From assembly GCA_033782935.1 (NCBI GenBank), contig JAWQEG010001226.1:1-64000 (forward strand): a DNA stretch of 64,000 nt, written 5' to 3'. A program made the translations under genes and the position numbers. Positions within the stretch are counted from its first letter, which is position 1, and every line of letters begins with the position of its first letter. The notes below the pieces were generated by a model. That model saw only the letters and a program-made list of their open reading frames with translations, was not told the DNA's origin and made no database searches. Below are positions 57,301 to 59,545 of the stretch, piece by piece. Source of the stretch: Petrolisthes cinctipes. Its lineage: Eukaryota > Arthropoda > Malacostraca > Decapoda > Porcellanidae.

Positions 57301-59353
57301 CGTATACCAGCACCGCGCTTGGCTCATCTACGTACTAGGCCCGCTGGATGAATGACGTCATGCTTGTCTAGTATTTCTCTCCTTTCCCTCTCCTGTGTCT
57401 CCCTCTGTGGGTGACTAACGAATTCTGACCCAGTAATTTTGTATATGTTTTGTCCATAGACTAATCCCTCGGGGTGACTAAATTTCAGTTAACCAAGCAT
57501 AAAACTGACGCATCTTGTTGCTTGTGTGATGATAATATTATGACCATTGACAGAACAACTTCCTCTTCTCAGTTTTTCTAATGCCTAAGTGGTGGCAAAG
57601 CATCCAGTGTATAGATAATACAGTACAGTACAGTATAGGGATACATTAATAAAGGAAGGACTATGCAGTAATAAATACTGAGATAGTTTCATGCTTGGCC
57701 AACTGTACTGATATGCCAATGGTGTTTCCTTTTTTGGTATCATGTTCACTGCAGTGAAACATTATCCCCCTTGTGTATGGCTGATGCACAAGTGAGTCTT
57801 TTTTAATCCTTTGGTACACAAAACAGTCTCCAATCTTCCAGTGTTTACCAGTATGATCTGCTCGTACTAACCATTACGGTGCCATACATGTTGACACTGC
57901 TTCTGTATGAAACAATATTGGGTTGATATACCAGCACAAATAATGAACTGACTCACAAATGAATAAAATTGTGCTTGAAGGAGCTGACTGTTGCTGAGAG
58001 TAACGCAGGACCTTGTTTATCTTCTTTGGAGCTTCATTTATTCTACATTCAACATTGTTCTTATATGCTTGTTTGTATGCATATGAAGCACCAAGGAACC
58101 TAATACTGTACTGTACTGGACAGTATGTAGCCACTGGATAAGGTCTATTTTAAAAATGTTATCAGATTATTGGAAGCTACTGATTCATCCAAATGTGCCA
58201 AAAACAGGAGTACTGTATGGTAATGGACAGTACTGTACAGTACTTTGTTTCTTTGTATATTTTGGAAGATCAAGTAAGCCTCCAATCCACCAACAACATT
58301 TAACCCTCTTAACTGAGGAGCAAAGTGTTGAAAAGATATAATATTAAATATACCTGTACCTATATATAAAATTGCTGGGACAGAGTTGGTAATGTCACTA
58401 TCTAGGTGTGTTCTCTGCATGATTTGACTCTCTTGGCATCTCATGTAGTTCATGTCAGAGCAGCAGCACCCTGGTTGCACTCTGTATAAACCACACTCGT
58501 CCTCCAACCTTAAAAACAAAAAATGCACCAACCAGTGTCTATTAATCTATTTAAAGTACCATGGAGATCAACAATGATTTCTTAAATTACAGAAATGAGA
58601 ATAAAATAATCTGTTATGTTTTCCCTGTTAAAACAAATTTCACATACTCTATAATTCCATGTGATATAATTCTGTAAATGTTTCTTTACACTCTATTCCT
58701 TTTATCAAAAATATCTAAATAATATTTTAATATTTAATGATGCAGAAATATTGCAAGTTATATGTTATTTGTGTTTCAAACAACGTCGTAACTAAGAGGT
58801 ATCAAAGAGGCATGACCTAATAAAGCTGGATATAAATATATGGGACTGTATGTGCAGCTTCATTAATAAAACTTCTAACATTCCCTACTGTAAAGTAGCT
58901 TGAACTGACTCCAGTTTAAAATATTTTTTGTCATAAGAGTTGGCCCATCTTGTAGTAATAAGTGATTGGCTTTTGACAGCAGAGCATAACTTGCTTGCCA
59001 CATGCAGCTGCCTTTACTAGTTTGCATTTAATCTGCAGCTGTAGTTTCAGCCAAAGCAAAGGAAGCTGTAGCTCCAACATAACATTTGTTATCATTGCCA
59101 GTTGATGCATTTTTATAATCAAATTATTTATTCCACTGCAGACAATTTGCGTCTACTAAAAATTAATTATTTAAAATACACACACAATATATTTAAGGCT
59201 TACCCTTGAAGCTAAGTACAACTATGTCATTGCAGATCTGCCAAGCGGACTACGTCTTTTCCCGTCCGGCAAGTTTCAGCAAATGAAAGTGTGCTGAGGT
59301 CCAGAGGCTCATCACACTCTCCACGCCCCAACCACATGAGTATGAAGTGTTAA
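1273..59353 (+). CDS. rdgB: rdgB/PITPNM-type phosphatidylinositol transfer protein, whole gene (25 core exons)
   Basis: Class IIA phosphatidylinositol transfer protein. In the known family it exchanges PI and phosphatidic acid between ER and plasma membrane and supports phospholipase C signalling, notably in photoreceptors. The exons listed below join with matching phases into 4659 nt (1552 codons plus TAA) with the long exon 12, or 3924 nt (1307 codons) with the short one. The short length is close to fly RdgB, which I recall as about 1250 residues. Domain order in long numbering: PITP about 1-275, FFAT at 408-412, GxSxG at 635-639, DDHD about 989-1185, LNS2 about 1325-1470, basic Ser-rich tail to 1552. 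The start is the ATG that opens the conserved first PITP strand. An AG at 1238-1239 may be the acceptor of this exon, so a non-coding exon could lie upstream. Family identity is secure; exact isoforms are inferred without transcripts. Confidence 0.95.
1354..3341 (+). other. Sequence between exons 1a and 1b (part of intron 1)
   Basis: AT-rich, no coding exon or element recognised. If exon 1b is an alternative first exon, its promoter should lie in the right part of this stretch, but I see no diagnostic signal. Confidence 0.6.
3342..3422 (+). CDS. rdgB: rdgB exon 1b: duplicated alternative first coding exon
   Basis: An 81-nt open segment starting with ATG whose 27 residues match exon 1a at 20 positions (begins [19 protein letters not shown]). 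It ends in phase 0 before GTTGGT, a weaker donor than that of 1a. Joined to exon 2 it gives an intact PITP start. Differences cluster at residues 3-5 (LIK in 1a, QTV in 1b); the remaining changes are conservative (E/D, V/I, F/Y, I/L). Codon choices differ widely from 1a while the protein is kept, which is what selection on coding sequence would produce. It could be a recently dead duplicate, but no lesion is visible. Confidence 0.75.
3423..4239 (+). other. Intron 1, right part
   Basis: AT-rich sequence between exon 1b and exon 2. No exon, RNA gene or complete element recognised. Confidence 0.6.
4240..4378 (+). CDS. rdgB: rdgB exon 2 (PITP residues 28-73)
   Basis: Phase 0 to 1. Encodes [20 protein letters not shown] and then an [23 protein letters not shown] stretch, the lipid-binding loop region of class II PITPs. 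CCCACAG acceptor, GTACAG donor. Confidence 0.95.
4379..4829 (+). other. Intron 2
   Basis: Contains a short CA-rich stretch after the donor and a GT/G run near 4760-4790. Nothing else recognised. Confidence 0.7.
4830..5033 (+). CDS. rdgB: rdgB exon 3 (PITP residues 74-141)
   Basis: Phase 1 to 1. Encodes the PITP core: [15 protein letters not shown], then a [19 protein letters not shown] strand and QDNVFNLS. These blocks are diagnostic of RdgB/PITPNM. TTTCAG acceptor, GTAAGT donor. Confidence 0.96.
5034..5732 (+). other. Intron 3
   Basis: Carries a small foldback element at 5097-5208. The rest is AT-rich with no other feature seen. Confidence 0.7.
5097..5208. mobile_element. Small foldback (MITE-like) element
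   Basis: The left arm beginning GGGTCATATTATTAAACTTC and the right arm, read on the other strand as GGGCGATATTATTAAACTAC, form an imperfect hairpin of about 38 bases per arm. Both sides are flanked by ATA, a possible target duplication. No coding capacity; family unknown. Confidence 0.6.
5733..5872 (+). CDS. rdgB: rdgB exon 4 (PITP residues 142-188)
   Basis: Phase 1 to 0. Encodes [22 protein letters not shown] and [16 protein letters not shown]; the KTGRGPL block is highly conserved among PITPs. TCTTGCAG acceptor, GTATGG donor. Confidence 0.96.
5873..6491 (+). other. Intron 4 with a SINE-like stretch
   Basis: About 5895-5955 reads like a degraded tRNA-derived SINE head (GGCCTGGTGGTTAGAATACT, then a CCATTGTCCCATGG anticodon-arm-like hairpin). 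A G run lies near 6260. No other feature seen. Confidence 0.5.
6492..6609 (+). CDS. rdgB: rdgB exon 5 (PITP residues 189-227)
   Basis: Phase 0 to 1. Encodes [19 protein letters not shown] and IEKFIHDV, the conserved strand and start of the C-terminal helix of the PITP domain. TTACAG acceptor, GTATGT donor. Confidence 0.96.
6610..6918 (+). other. Intron 5
   Basis: Short AT-rich intron with a TACTGTACTGTAC run near 6745. Nothing else seen. Confidence 0.8.
6919..7401 (+). CDS. rdgB: rdgB exon 6 (end of PITP domain and acidic linker, residues 228-388)
   Basis: Phase 1 to 1. The start encodes the PITP C-terminal helices ([19 protein letters not shown], then [18 protein letters not shown]). The rest is a charged, Glu-rich then Ser/Pro-rich linker, as in other RdgB proteins, and likely disordered. 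ATGTCAG acceptor, GTCAGT donor after AACCAAG. Confidence 0.95.
7402..8146 (+). other. Intron 6
   Basis: A 126-codon open frame at 7451-7831 has no recognisable domain and no splice support, and I treat it as chance. No other feature seen. Confidence 0.7.
8147..8221 (+). CDS. rdgB: rdgB exon 7 with FFAT motif (residues 389-413)
   Basis: Phase 1 to 1. Encodes [20 protein letters not shown] followed by FDCQ. The core EFFDC at residues 408-412, preceded by Ser/Asp/Glu residues, is an FFAT motif, which in this family binds the ER protein VAP and places the protein at ER-plasma-membrane contacts. The seventh FFAT residue (Glu) is supplied by the first codon of exon 8. TTGCAG acceptor, GTGAGA donor. 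Confidence 0.93.
9412..9643 (+). mobile_element. SINE-like GC-rich insertion ending in a GAT microsatellite
   Basis: An abruptly GC-richer block starts near GGCGTGATGGTGCAGTCAGT, which resembles a Pol III A box, and contains GGTTGGGGACCCC, a poor B-box match. It ends in (GAT)n/(AAT)n at 9605-9642, as many SINE or LINE tails do. Boundaries and family are uncertain; it could be a LINE 3' end. Confidence 0.45.
9605..9642. repeat. (GAT)n/(AAT)n microsatellite
   Basis: Simple repeat forming the tail of the preceding SINE-like block. Confidence 0.95.
13336..13669. mobile_element. Long-inverted-repeat foldback element (about 334 bp)
   Basis: Two arms of about 148 bases (13336-13483 and 13522-13669) are imperfect reverse complements around a 38-base loop. 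Outer ends are GGCCAGAA and TTCTGGCC; inner ends are CAGGGTGAGGTT and AACCTCACCCTG. No transposase coding. If transcribed, this intron would form a long hairpin. Target duplication not clear. Confidence 0.8.
13840..13865 (+). repeat. Stray terminal copy of the 13336-13669 element
   Basis: About 24 bases match, with one mismatch, the reverse complement of the element's right end (AATTGTGTATCACGAGTGTAC region), then the similarity stops. It may be a broken second copy. Confidence 0.6.
15049..15059 (-). repeat. tRNA B-box match, possible degraded SINE
   Basis: The minus strand reads GGTTCGATTCC, a perfect Pol III B box. I find no convincing cloverleaf, so a degraded tRNA-derived SINE is more likely than a tRNA gene. 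Confidence 0.35.
15226..15249 (+). CDS. rdgB: Candidate rdgB microexon (24 nt) inside the FFAT motif
   Basis: A strong pyrimidine tract and TTTTGTGCAG precede 24 bases that encode GSAIPIIK in the phase 1-to-1 frame of the flanking exons, followed by GTATGT. Inclusion keeps the frame and falls directly after EFFDCQ, replacing the Glu at FFAT position 7 by Gly. Not proven: short in-frame segments with good splice sites can occur by chance in 12 kb. Confidence 0.5.
17653..17685. repeat. (ATT)n microsatellite
   Basis: About 11 ATT units; the open frames across it are artefacts. Confidence 0.97.
18116..18152 (+). repeat. MITE, local family copy E (partial end)
   Basis: CATAATTCTAGGACCTCCAA then GGATGGATGA matches the terminal arm shared by copies A, B and D. 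Confidence 0.4.
20143..20398. mobile_element. MITE with about 37-bp inverted ends and TAA duplication
   Basis: Left end AGGCCTTCATAGACTATCAA and right end (reverse complement) AGGCCTCCATTGACTATCAT match over about 37 bases, and TAA lies immediately outside on both sides (20140-20142, 20399-20401). A 3-bp TWA duplication is typical of PIF/Harbinger elements. No coding capacity. Confidence 0.75.
20829..20930 (+). CDS. rdgB: rdgB exon 8 (residues 414-447)
   Basis: Phase 1 to 1. Begins with EELEEST, supplying the Glu that completes the FFAT motif, and continues [27 protein letters not shown] is a block I recognise from fly RdgB. GAACAG acceptor, GTTAGT donor. Confidence 0.92.
20931..21339 (+). 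other. Intron 8
   Basis: AT-rich; nothing recognised. Confidence 0.75.
21340..21534 (+). CDS. rdgB: rdgB exon 9 (residues 448-512)
   Basis: Phase 1 to 1. Encodes [17 protein letters not shown], a Ser/Pro/His-rich stretch, then [20 protein letters not shown], the hydrophobic strand that opens the central lipase-like region of PITPNM proteins. CCACAG acceptor, GTAAGA donor. Confidence 0.95.
21535..23292 (+). other. Intron 9
   Basis: Mostly occupied by the pogo-like element at 21659-22820. The remainder is AT-rich without a recognised feature. Confidence 0.75.
21659..22820. mobile_element. TA-flanked, pogo/Tigger-like non-autonomous DNA element
   Basis: Left end CAGTAAACCCTTGCTAAGTC and right end (reverse complement) CAGTAAATCCTCGCTAACTC match at 21 of the first 24 bases and are flanked by TA on both sides. 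The inside holds two copies of a roughly 75-base block (near 22000 and 22140) sharing ACATATGCATTGGTCATGAC. No transposase reading frame recognised. Confidence 0.75.
23293..23443 (+). CDS. rdgB: rdgB exon 10 (residues 513-562)
   Basis: Phase 1 to 2. Encodes [19 protein letters not shown] and the following strand ending NSLSILA, matching the RdgB central region. ATCTCAG acceptor, GTGAAT donor. Confidence 0.95.
26391..26484 (-). repeat. Left inverted terminal repeat of the Penelope-like element
   Basis: About 94 bases, reverse complement of 27056-27148 with one substitution and a one-base end difference. Read on the minus strand it holds the CTGAAGA ... CCACCGAAAC hammerhead-like core downstream of the GIY-YIG region, which is where the element's 3' repeat should be. 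Confidence 0.9.
26622..27059 (-). pseudogene. GIY-YIG endonuclease domain remnant (Penelope-like)
   Basis: Open for about 146 codons from the edge of the inverted repeat to a TGA. Encodes [30 protein letters not shown] and further C-terminal sequence. GIY followed by YIG, the paired CxxC cysteines and the R-IKEH motif identify the Penelope-type GIY-YIG endonuclease. A stop lies directly upstream and the reverse transcriptase is missing, so this is a truncated copy, not a gene. Confidence 0.88.
27056..27148 (+). repeat. Right inverted terminal repeat with hammerhead-like core
   Basis: Contains CTGAAGA (27068-27074), a GGTGG/CCACC stem (27076-27080 with 27087-27091), then GAAAC (27092-27096), the CUGANGA-stem II-GAAA arrangement of hammerhead ribozymes reported in Penelope-like elements. 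An extra T before stem II and no good stem I partner make activity doubtful. Confidence 0.75.
28050..28264 (+). CDS. rdgB: rdgB exon 11 (residues 563-634)
   Basis: Phase 2 to 1. Encodes [47 protein letters not shown] and GQICII, the strand just before the GxSxG turn. CACCAG acceptor, GTTAGT donor. Confidence 0.95.
28265..29163 (+). other. Intron 11
   Basis: Holds a possible MITE (28402-28653); otherwise AT-rich. Open frames overlapping its end are shadows of exon 12. Confidence 0.7.
28402..28653. mobile_element. Possible MITE with imperfect inverted ends
   Basis: Left GGTCAATTCCACAGTGGCTT and right (reverse complement) GGTGCCAATTTCACTATGGT share CAATT-CA-TGG and a following TTTGTTTTGG-like stretch. 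The match is patchy and no target duplication is clear. Confidence 0.4.
29164..29271 (+). CDS. rdgB: rdgB exon 12, short form using the internal donor
   Basis: Ends at CCCCCG before GTCAGT, in phase 1, the same phase as the long form, so it also joins exon 13 in frame. Gives a protein of 1307 residues. The internal donor matches consensus at least as well as the downstream one. Confidence 0.6.
29164..30006 (+). CDS. rdgB: rdgB exon 12, long form (GxSxG and Ser/Pro/His-rich insert, residues 635-915)
   Basis: Phase 1 to 1. Opens with [20 protein letters not shown], the lipase-like GxSxG turn of the DDHD family. It then encodes about 245 residues of Ser/Pro-rich low-complexity sequence, ending in a cluster of 15 histidines at residues about 881-909. 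The frame stays open throughout and ends at a GTGAGA donor (30007) that matches exon 13 in phase. An internal GTCAGT donor at 29272 gives the short form, closer in length to fly RdgB. The insert is probably disordered and either optional or lineage-specific. Confidence 0.8.
29901..29987 (+). repeat. His-codon-rich low-complexity tract
   Basis: CAC/CAT codons interleaved with Ser, Pro and Tyr codons near the end of long exon 12. Confidence 0.8.
31508..32382. mobile_element. TA-flanked DNA element with internal duplication
   Basis: Both ends read CACTCAACCCCCAGCT inward, a perfect 16-bp inverted repeat, with TA directly outside on each side. Inside, a block of about 215 bases occurs twice (about 31743-31957 and 31981-32195), and a further end-like GGGTTGAGTGTAC lies at about 32248-32260. 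No transposase seen. Tc1/mariner/pogo superfamily suggested by the TA duplication. Confidence 0.8.
33649..33880. mobile_element. MITE, local family copy A
   Basis: Left end CACAGTCCATAATTTTTTAG pairs imperfectly with the right end, whose reverse complement is CACAGTCACAAACCATAGAT. Shares the inner word GCTAATGCAAGATATC with copies B and C in the next intron. Confidence 0.55.
35464..35683 (+). CDS. rdgB: rdgB exon 13 (residues 916-988)
   Basis: Phase 1 to 2. Encodes a Gly/Asn-rich stretch ([20 protein letters not shown]), a Ser-rich part, then [18 protein letters not shown]. The [12 protein letters not shown] end is a block I recognise from fly RdgB just before the DDHD domain. CCACCAG acceptor, GTAGGG donor. 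Confidence 0.93.
36856..37073. mobile_element. Mariner-like MITE
   Basis: Left end TAGGGTGTCCCTGGAGGAAA and right end (reverse complement) CAGGATGCCCCTAGGAGGAA keep matching loosely for about 50 bases. TA flanks both sides. YAGGGTGTCCC is a typical mariner terminus. No coding capacity. Confidence 0.75.
38254..38495. mobile_element. MITE, local family copy B
   Basis: CACAGTTGCAG, CACCAGGTTAGATGAAG and ATGCAAGATATCC on the left are mirrored by GGAAATCTTGCAT, CTTCATCCATCCCAGGTG and CTGCAACTGT on the right: an imperfect inverted repeat of roughly 65 bases per arm. Confidence 0.7.
38895..38936 (+). CDS. rdgB: Candidate rdgB cassette exon (42 nt)
   Basis: CGCCCATAG acceptor, then 42 bases encoding about 14 residues ([14 protein letters not shown]) in the phase 2-to-2 frame, then a consensus GTAAGT donor. 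It fits between exons 13 and 14 without frame change and continues the basic Ser-rich linker. Exon 13 also joins exon 14 directly in frame, so this is optional if real. GC content is clearly above its flanks. Confidence 0.65.
40063..40098 (+). repeat. Half copy of the 41260-41381 MITE
   Basis: AAATGCCATTTGAGAAAGAG resembles the terminal arm of that element; no partner arm is seen. Confidence 0.4.
40236..40330 (+). repeat. MITE, local family copy C (one end only)
   Basis: Contains ACAGTCACAATCCATTATAT, ACCCAGGATAGATGAAATGG and GCTAATGCAAG in the same order as copies A and B. The opposite end is not found. Confidence 0.5.
41260..41381. mobile_element. Foldback MITE (about 122 bp)
   Basis: AAAACACCACTTGAGAAGGAG at the left and CTCCTCCTCAAATGGTGTTT at the right are inverted copies around a short centre. 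No coding capacity, family unknown. Confidence 0.65.
41524..41633 (+). CDS. rdgB: rdgB exon 14 (start of DDHD domain, residues 989-1025)
   Basis: Phase 2 to 1. Encodes [20 protein letters not shown] and [11 protein letters not shown]. The FMFGCPL block opens the DDHD domain in PITPNM and related phospholipases. TTCACAG acceptor, GTGAGT donor. Confidence 0.95.
41634..42428 (+). other. Intron 14
   Basis: AT-rich with a short TTTTATTCTACCAT tandem duplication near 42350-42410. Nothing else seen. Confidence 0.75.
42429..42599 (+). CDS. rdgB: rdgB exon 15 (DDHD domain, residues 1026-1082)
   Basis: Phase 1 to 1. Encodes [31 protein letters not shown] and [10 protein letters not shown]. The Asp in YNLFHPTDP is one of the conserved DDHD-domain residues. 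TTACCAG acceptor, GTAAGT donor. Confidence 0.96.
42600..43138 (+). other. Intron 15
   Basis: AT-rich with A runs near 42770-42800. No feature recognised. Confidence 0.75.
43139..43300 (+). CDS. rdgB: rdgB exon 16 (DDHD insert, residues 1083-1136)
   Basis: Phase 1 to 1. Encodes [20 protein letters not shown], then [20 protein letters not shown]. The RRMSDAS-STMSG block matches fly RdgB (RRLSDAS). The Gly/Ser run is low complexity. TTGCAG acceptor, GTTAGT donor. Confidence 0.93.
43301..43791 (+). other. Intron 16
   Basis: Contains a T run at 43650-43675; nothing else seen. Confidence 0.75.
43650..43675. repeat. Poly-T tract
   Basis: About 26 T residues. Confidence 0.95.
43792..43937 (+). CDS. 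rdgB: rdgB exon 17 (end of DDHD domain, residues 1137-1185)
   Basis: Phase 1 to 0. Encodes [38 protein letters not shown] and AFILRQ. The Asp of RVDYAL and the His of LFHASYWES are conserved DDHD residues. GTGGACAG acceptor, GTAAGA donor. Confidence 0.97.
43938..44238 (+). other. Intron 17
   Basis: About 300 bp, no feature recognised. Confidence 0.8.
44239..44352 (+). CDS. rdgB: rdgB exon 18 (residues 1186-1223)
   Basis: Phase 0 to 0. Encodes [17 protein letters not shown] and [15 protein letters not shown]; the [12 protein letters not shown] block is strongly conserved in PITPNM. TTTTTAG acceptor, GTCAGT donor. Confidence 0.95.
44514..44622 (+). CDS. rdgB: rdgB exon 19 (residues 1224-1259)
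   Basis: Phase 0 to 1. Encodes [16 protein letters not shown] and [20 protein letters not shown] acceptor, GTATAG donor. Confidence 0.95.
44623..45035 (+). other. Intron 19
   Basis: No feature recognised. Confidence 0.8.
45036..45192 (+). CDS. rdgB: rdgB exon 20 (residues 1260-1311)
   Basis: Phase 1 to 2. Encodes [30 protein letters not shown] and GMYPVKMVV, the beta-sandwich-like segment preceding LNS2. TTTGCAG acceptor, GTTAGT donor. Confidence 0.96.
45368..45517 (+). CDS. rdgB: rdgB exon 21 (LNS2 start with DxDGS, residues 1312-1361)
   Basis: Phase 2 to 2. Encodes [15 protein letters not shown], then [20 protein letters not shown] and [15 protein letters not shown] (residues 1335-1339) sits where lipin phosphatases carry DxDGT; Ser replaces the first Asp, as in PITPNM proteins, which supports a lipid-sensing rather than a phosphatase role. 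TTGACAG acceptor, GTAGAG donor. Confidence 0.96.
45518..45860 (+). other. Intron 21
   Basis: No feature recognised. Confidence 0.8.
45861..46041 (+). CDS. rdgB: rdgB exon 22 (LNS2 core, residues 1362-1422)
   Basis: Phase 2 to 0. Encodes [40 protein letters not shown] and [15 protein letters not shown], the HAD-like core of LNS2 with the TGRPD turn. AACAG acceptor, GTCAGC donor. Confidence 0.97.
46042..46403 (+). other. Intron 22
   Basis: A short duplicated word (AAGCTTCGAGGTGTTAGGTGCT near 46266 and AAGCTTTAAGGTGTTGGTTG near 46316); otherwise nothing seen. Confidence 0.7.
46404..46535 (+). CDS. rdgB: rdgB exon 23 (end of LNS2, residues 1423-1466)
   Basis: Phase 0 to 0. Encodes [20 protein letters not shown] and [13 protein letters not shown], the last conserved LNS2 strands. 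CTTCAG acceptor, GTTAGT donor. Confidence 0.97.
46536..46842 (+). other. Intron 23
   Basis: No feature recognised. Confidence 0.8.
46843..46985 (+). CDS. rdgB: rdgB exon 24 (residues 1467-1513)
   Basis: Phase 0 to 2. Encodes [36 protein letters not shown]. The DGYAAHL and IPRG-F-LPGQ blocks match the fly protein. GCCAG acceptor, GTAAGT donor. Confidence 0.95.
48644..48661 (+). CDS. rdgB: Candidate rdgB 18-nt microexon or alternative terminal exon
   Basis: TTTAATTTTTTACCTACAG is a strong acceptor. The next 18 bases (KIIITR in the phase-2 frame) end before GTGTGT and would keep frame to exon 25. If that donor is not used, the frame reads to TGA at 48693-48695, giving an alternative short C-terminus. 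Neither form is proven. Confidence 0.35.
48671..48745 (+). repeat. Dispersed repeat, copy 1
   Basis: GTTGGATACACTTATCTGTG and following bases match 50433-50508 (GTTGGATACAGTTATCTGTG) over about 75 bases with scattered substitutions, ending at CTGTGT. Confidence 0.6.
50078..50133 (+). repeat. MITE, local family copy D (right end only)
   Basis: Contains AACTGGGATGGACCAGAATT and TATGGGTTGTGACTGTACT, matching the right arms of copies A and B. Confidence 0.45.
50433..50508 (+). repeat. Dispersed repeat, copy 2
   Basis: Partner of 48671-48745. Confidence 0.6.
51306..51335. repeat. Poly-T tract
   Basis: About 30 T residues; open frames on both strands here are artefacts. Confidence 0.95.
51607..51825. 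repeat. Degenerate minisatellite
   Basis: Five to six loosely conserved units of about 35-45 bases built on TAGTCACTCCACAGCATAAG followed by AGTGTTA. Confidence 0.65.
52315..52439 (+). mobile_element. tRNA-derived SINE-like sequence with GA tail
   Basis: AGTGGTTTGTGTGCTGGATA resembles a Pol III A-box region, and GGAGATTAAATCCACTCAGG resembles a degraded B box and T-arm at tRNA-like spacing. A (GA)n run closes it at 52411-52439. Confidence 0.5.
52451..52866 (+). pseudogene. 3' fragment of a LINE related to the intron 10 copy
   Basis: Aligns by eye with about 27220-27620 of the other LINE: shared words include AGGATAGGAGTGTAAGCTTG, GCCAACATTGACATACGCAT, CAGAGACATG and AGTGTGGGGTGGTTGAGA. Many substitutions and small gaps break the frame, so it is older or less complete. 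Confidence 0.85.
53445..53530 (+). repeat. Short interspersed repeat family, copy 1
   Basis: CAGTGACATGGTGTGCCCAAAGG then TTTTGTAGCCTGATGGTTGA; similar to copies at 56525 and 62225. The GTAGCC-GTGGTT word resembles a tRNA-derived SINE A box. Confidence 0.5.
55451..55790. mobile_element. Possible pogo/Tigger-like element
   Basis: Left AAGTAAATCCTCGATATAAC and right (reverse complement) AATAAACCCTTGTTAATTTG are loosely inverted; AGTAAATCCTCG is shared with the ends of the 21659-22820 element. No clean target duplication on the left. Confidence 0.45.
56525..56575 (+). repeat. Short interspersed repeat family, copy 2
   Basis: CAGTGTTATGGTATGCCTCA then AGGTCATGTAGCCCAGTGGTT; the shortest of the three copies. 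Confidence 0.4.
57203..57235 (+). repeat. Mariner-like terminal sequence, one end only
   Basis: ACTGGGCTGGCCAAAAAGTG resembles a mariner terminus; no matching opposite end is found nearby. Confidence 0.3.
59236..59353 (+). CDS. rdgB: rdgB exon 25, C-terminus and stop
   Basis: Phase 2 in. Encodes [19 protein letters not shown], then [17 protein letters not shown] and TAA (59351-59353). Basic and Ser-rich, continuing the RRRR end of exon 24. CATTGCAG acceptor with a fair pyrimidine tract. The C-terminal tail is poorly conserved in the family, so support rests on phase, splice site and composition. A GTATGA inside the final codons could be a donor to a further exon. Confidence 0.75.
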
Positions 59354-59484
59354 GTGGTCAGCAGGTCCTGCTAGCAAGAGGTATATGGGTGGGAAAATGA
59401 GAATCTTGGATGGGACGTAGAGTAACTAAGATTCTGTATTTAATGGGAAGTACCCTGACAGATTGTTTTTACAAGAAGCATTAC

Positions 59485-59545
59485 ACACGGAGCTGGGACT
59501 CAAACCTTTCATGGTAGAGTATTGGTATTTAAGTCTTAATGCACT
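59485..59545 (-). repeat. tRNA-like sequence, possible degraded SINE
   Basis: The minus strand reads CTCTACCATGAAAGGTTTGA then GTCCCAGCTCCG, close to the anticodon-side, B-box and acceptor regions of a tRNA. The 5' half is poor, so a degraded SINE is likelier than a tRNA gene. Confidence 0.35.

Larger units (their letters stand above)
46986..59235 (+). other. Intron 24 (12.2 kb)
   Basis: Holds a candidate 18-nt exon (48644-48661), a repeat pair (48671-48745 and 50433-50508), a half MITE (50078-50133), a poly-T tract (51306-51335), a degenerate tandem repeat (51607-51825), a SINE-like head with GA tail (52315-52439), a LINE fragment (52451-52866), SINE-like copies (53445-53530, 56525-56575), a pogo-like element (55451-55790) and a mariner-like end (57203-57235). 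No independent gene seen. Confidence 0.75.
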
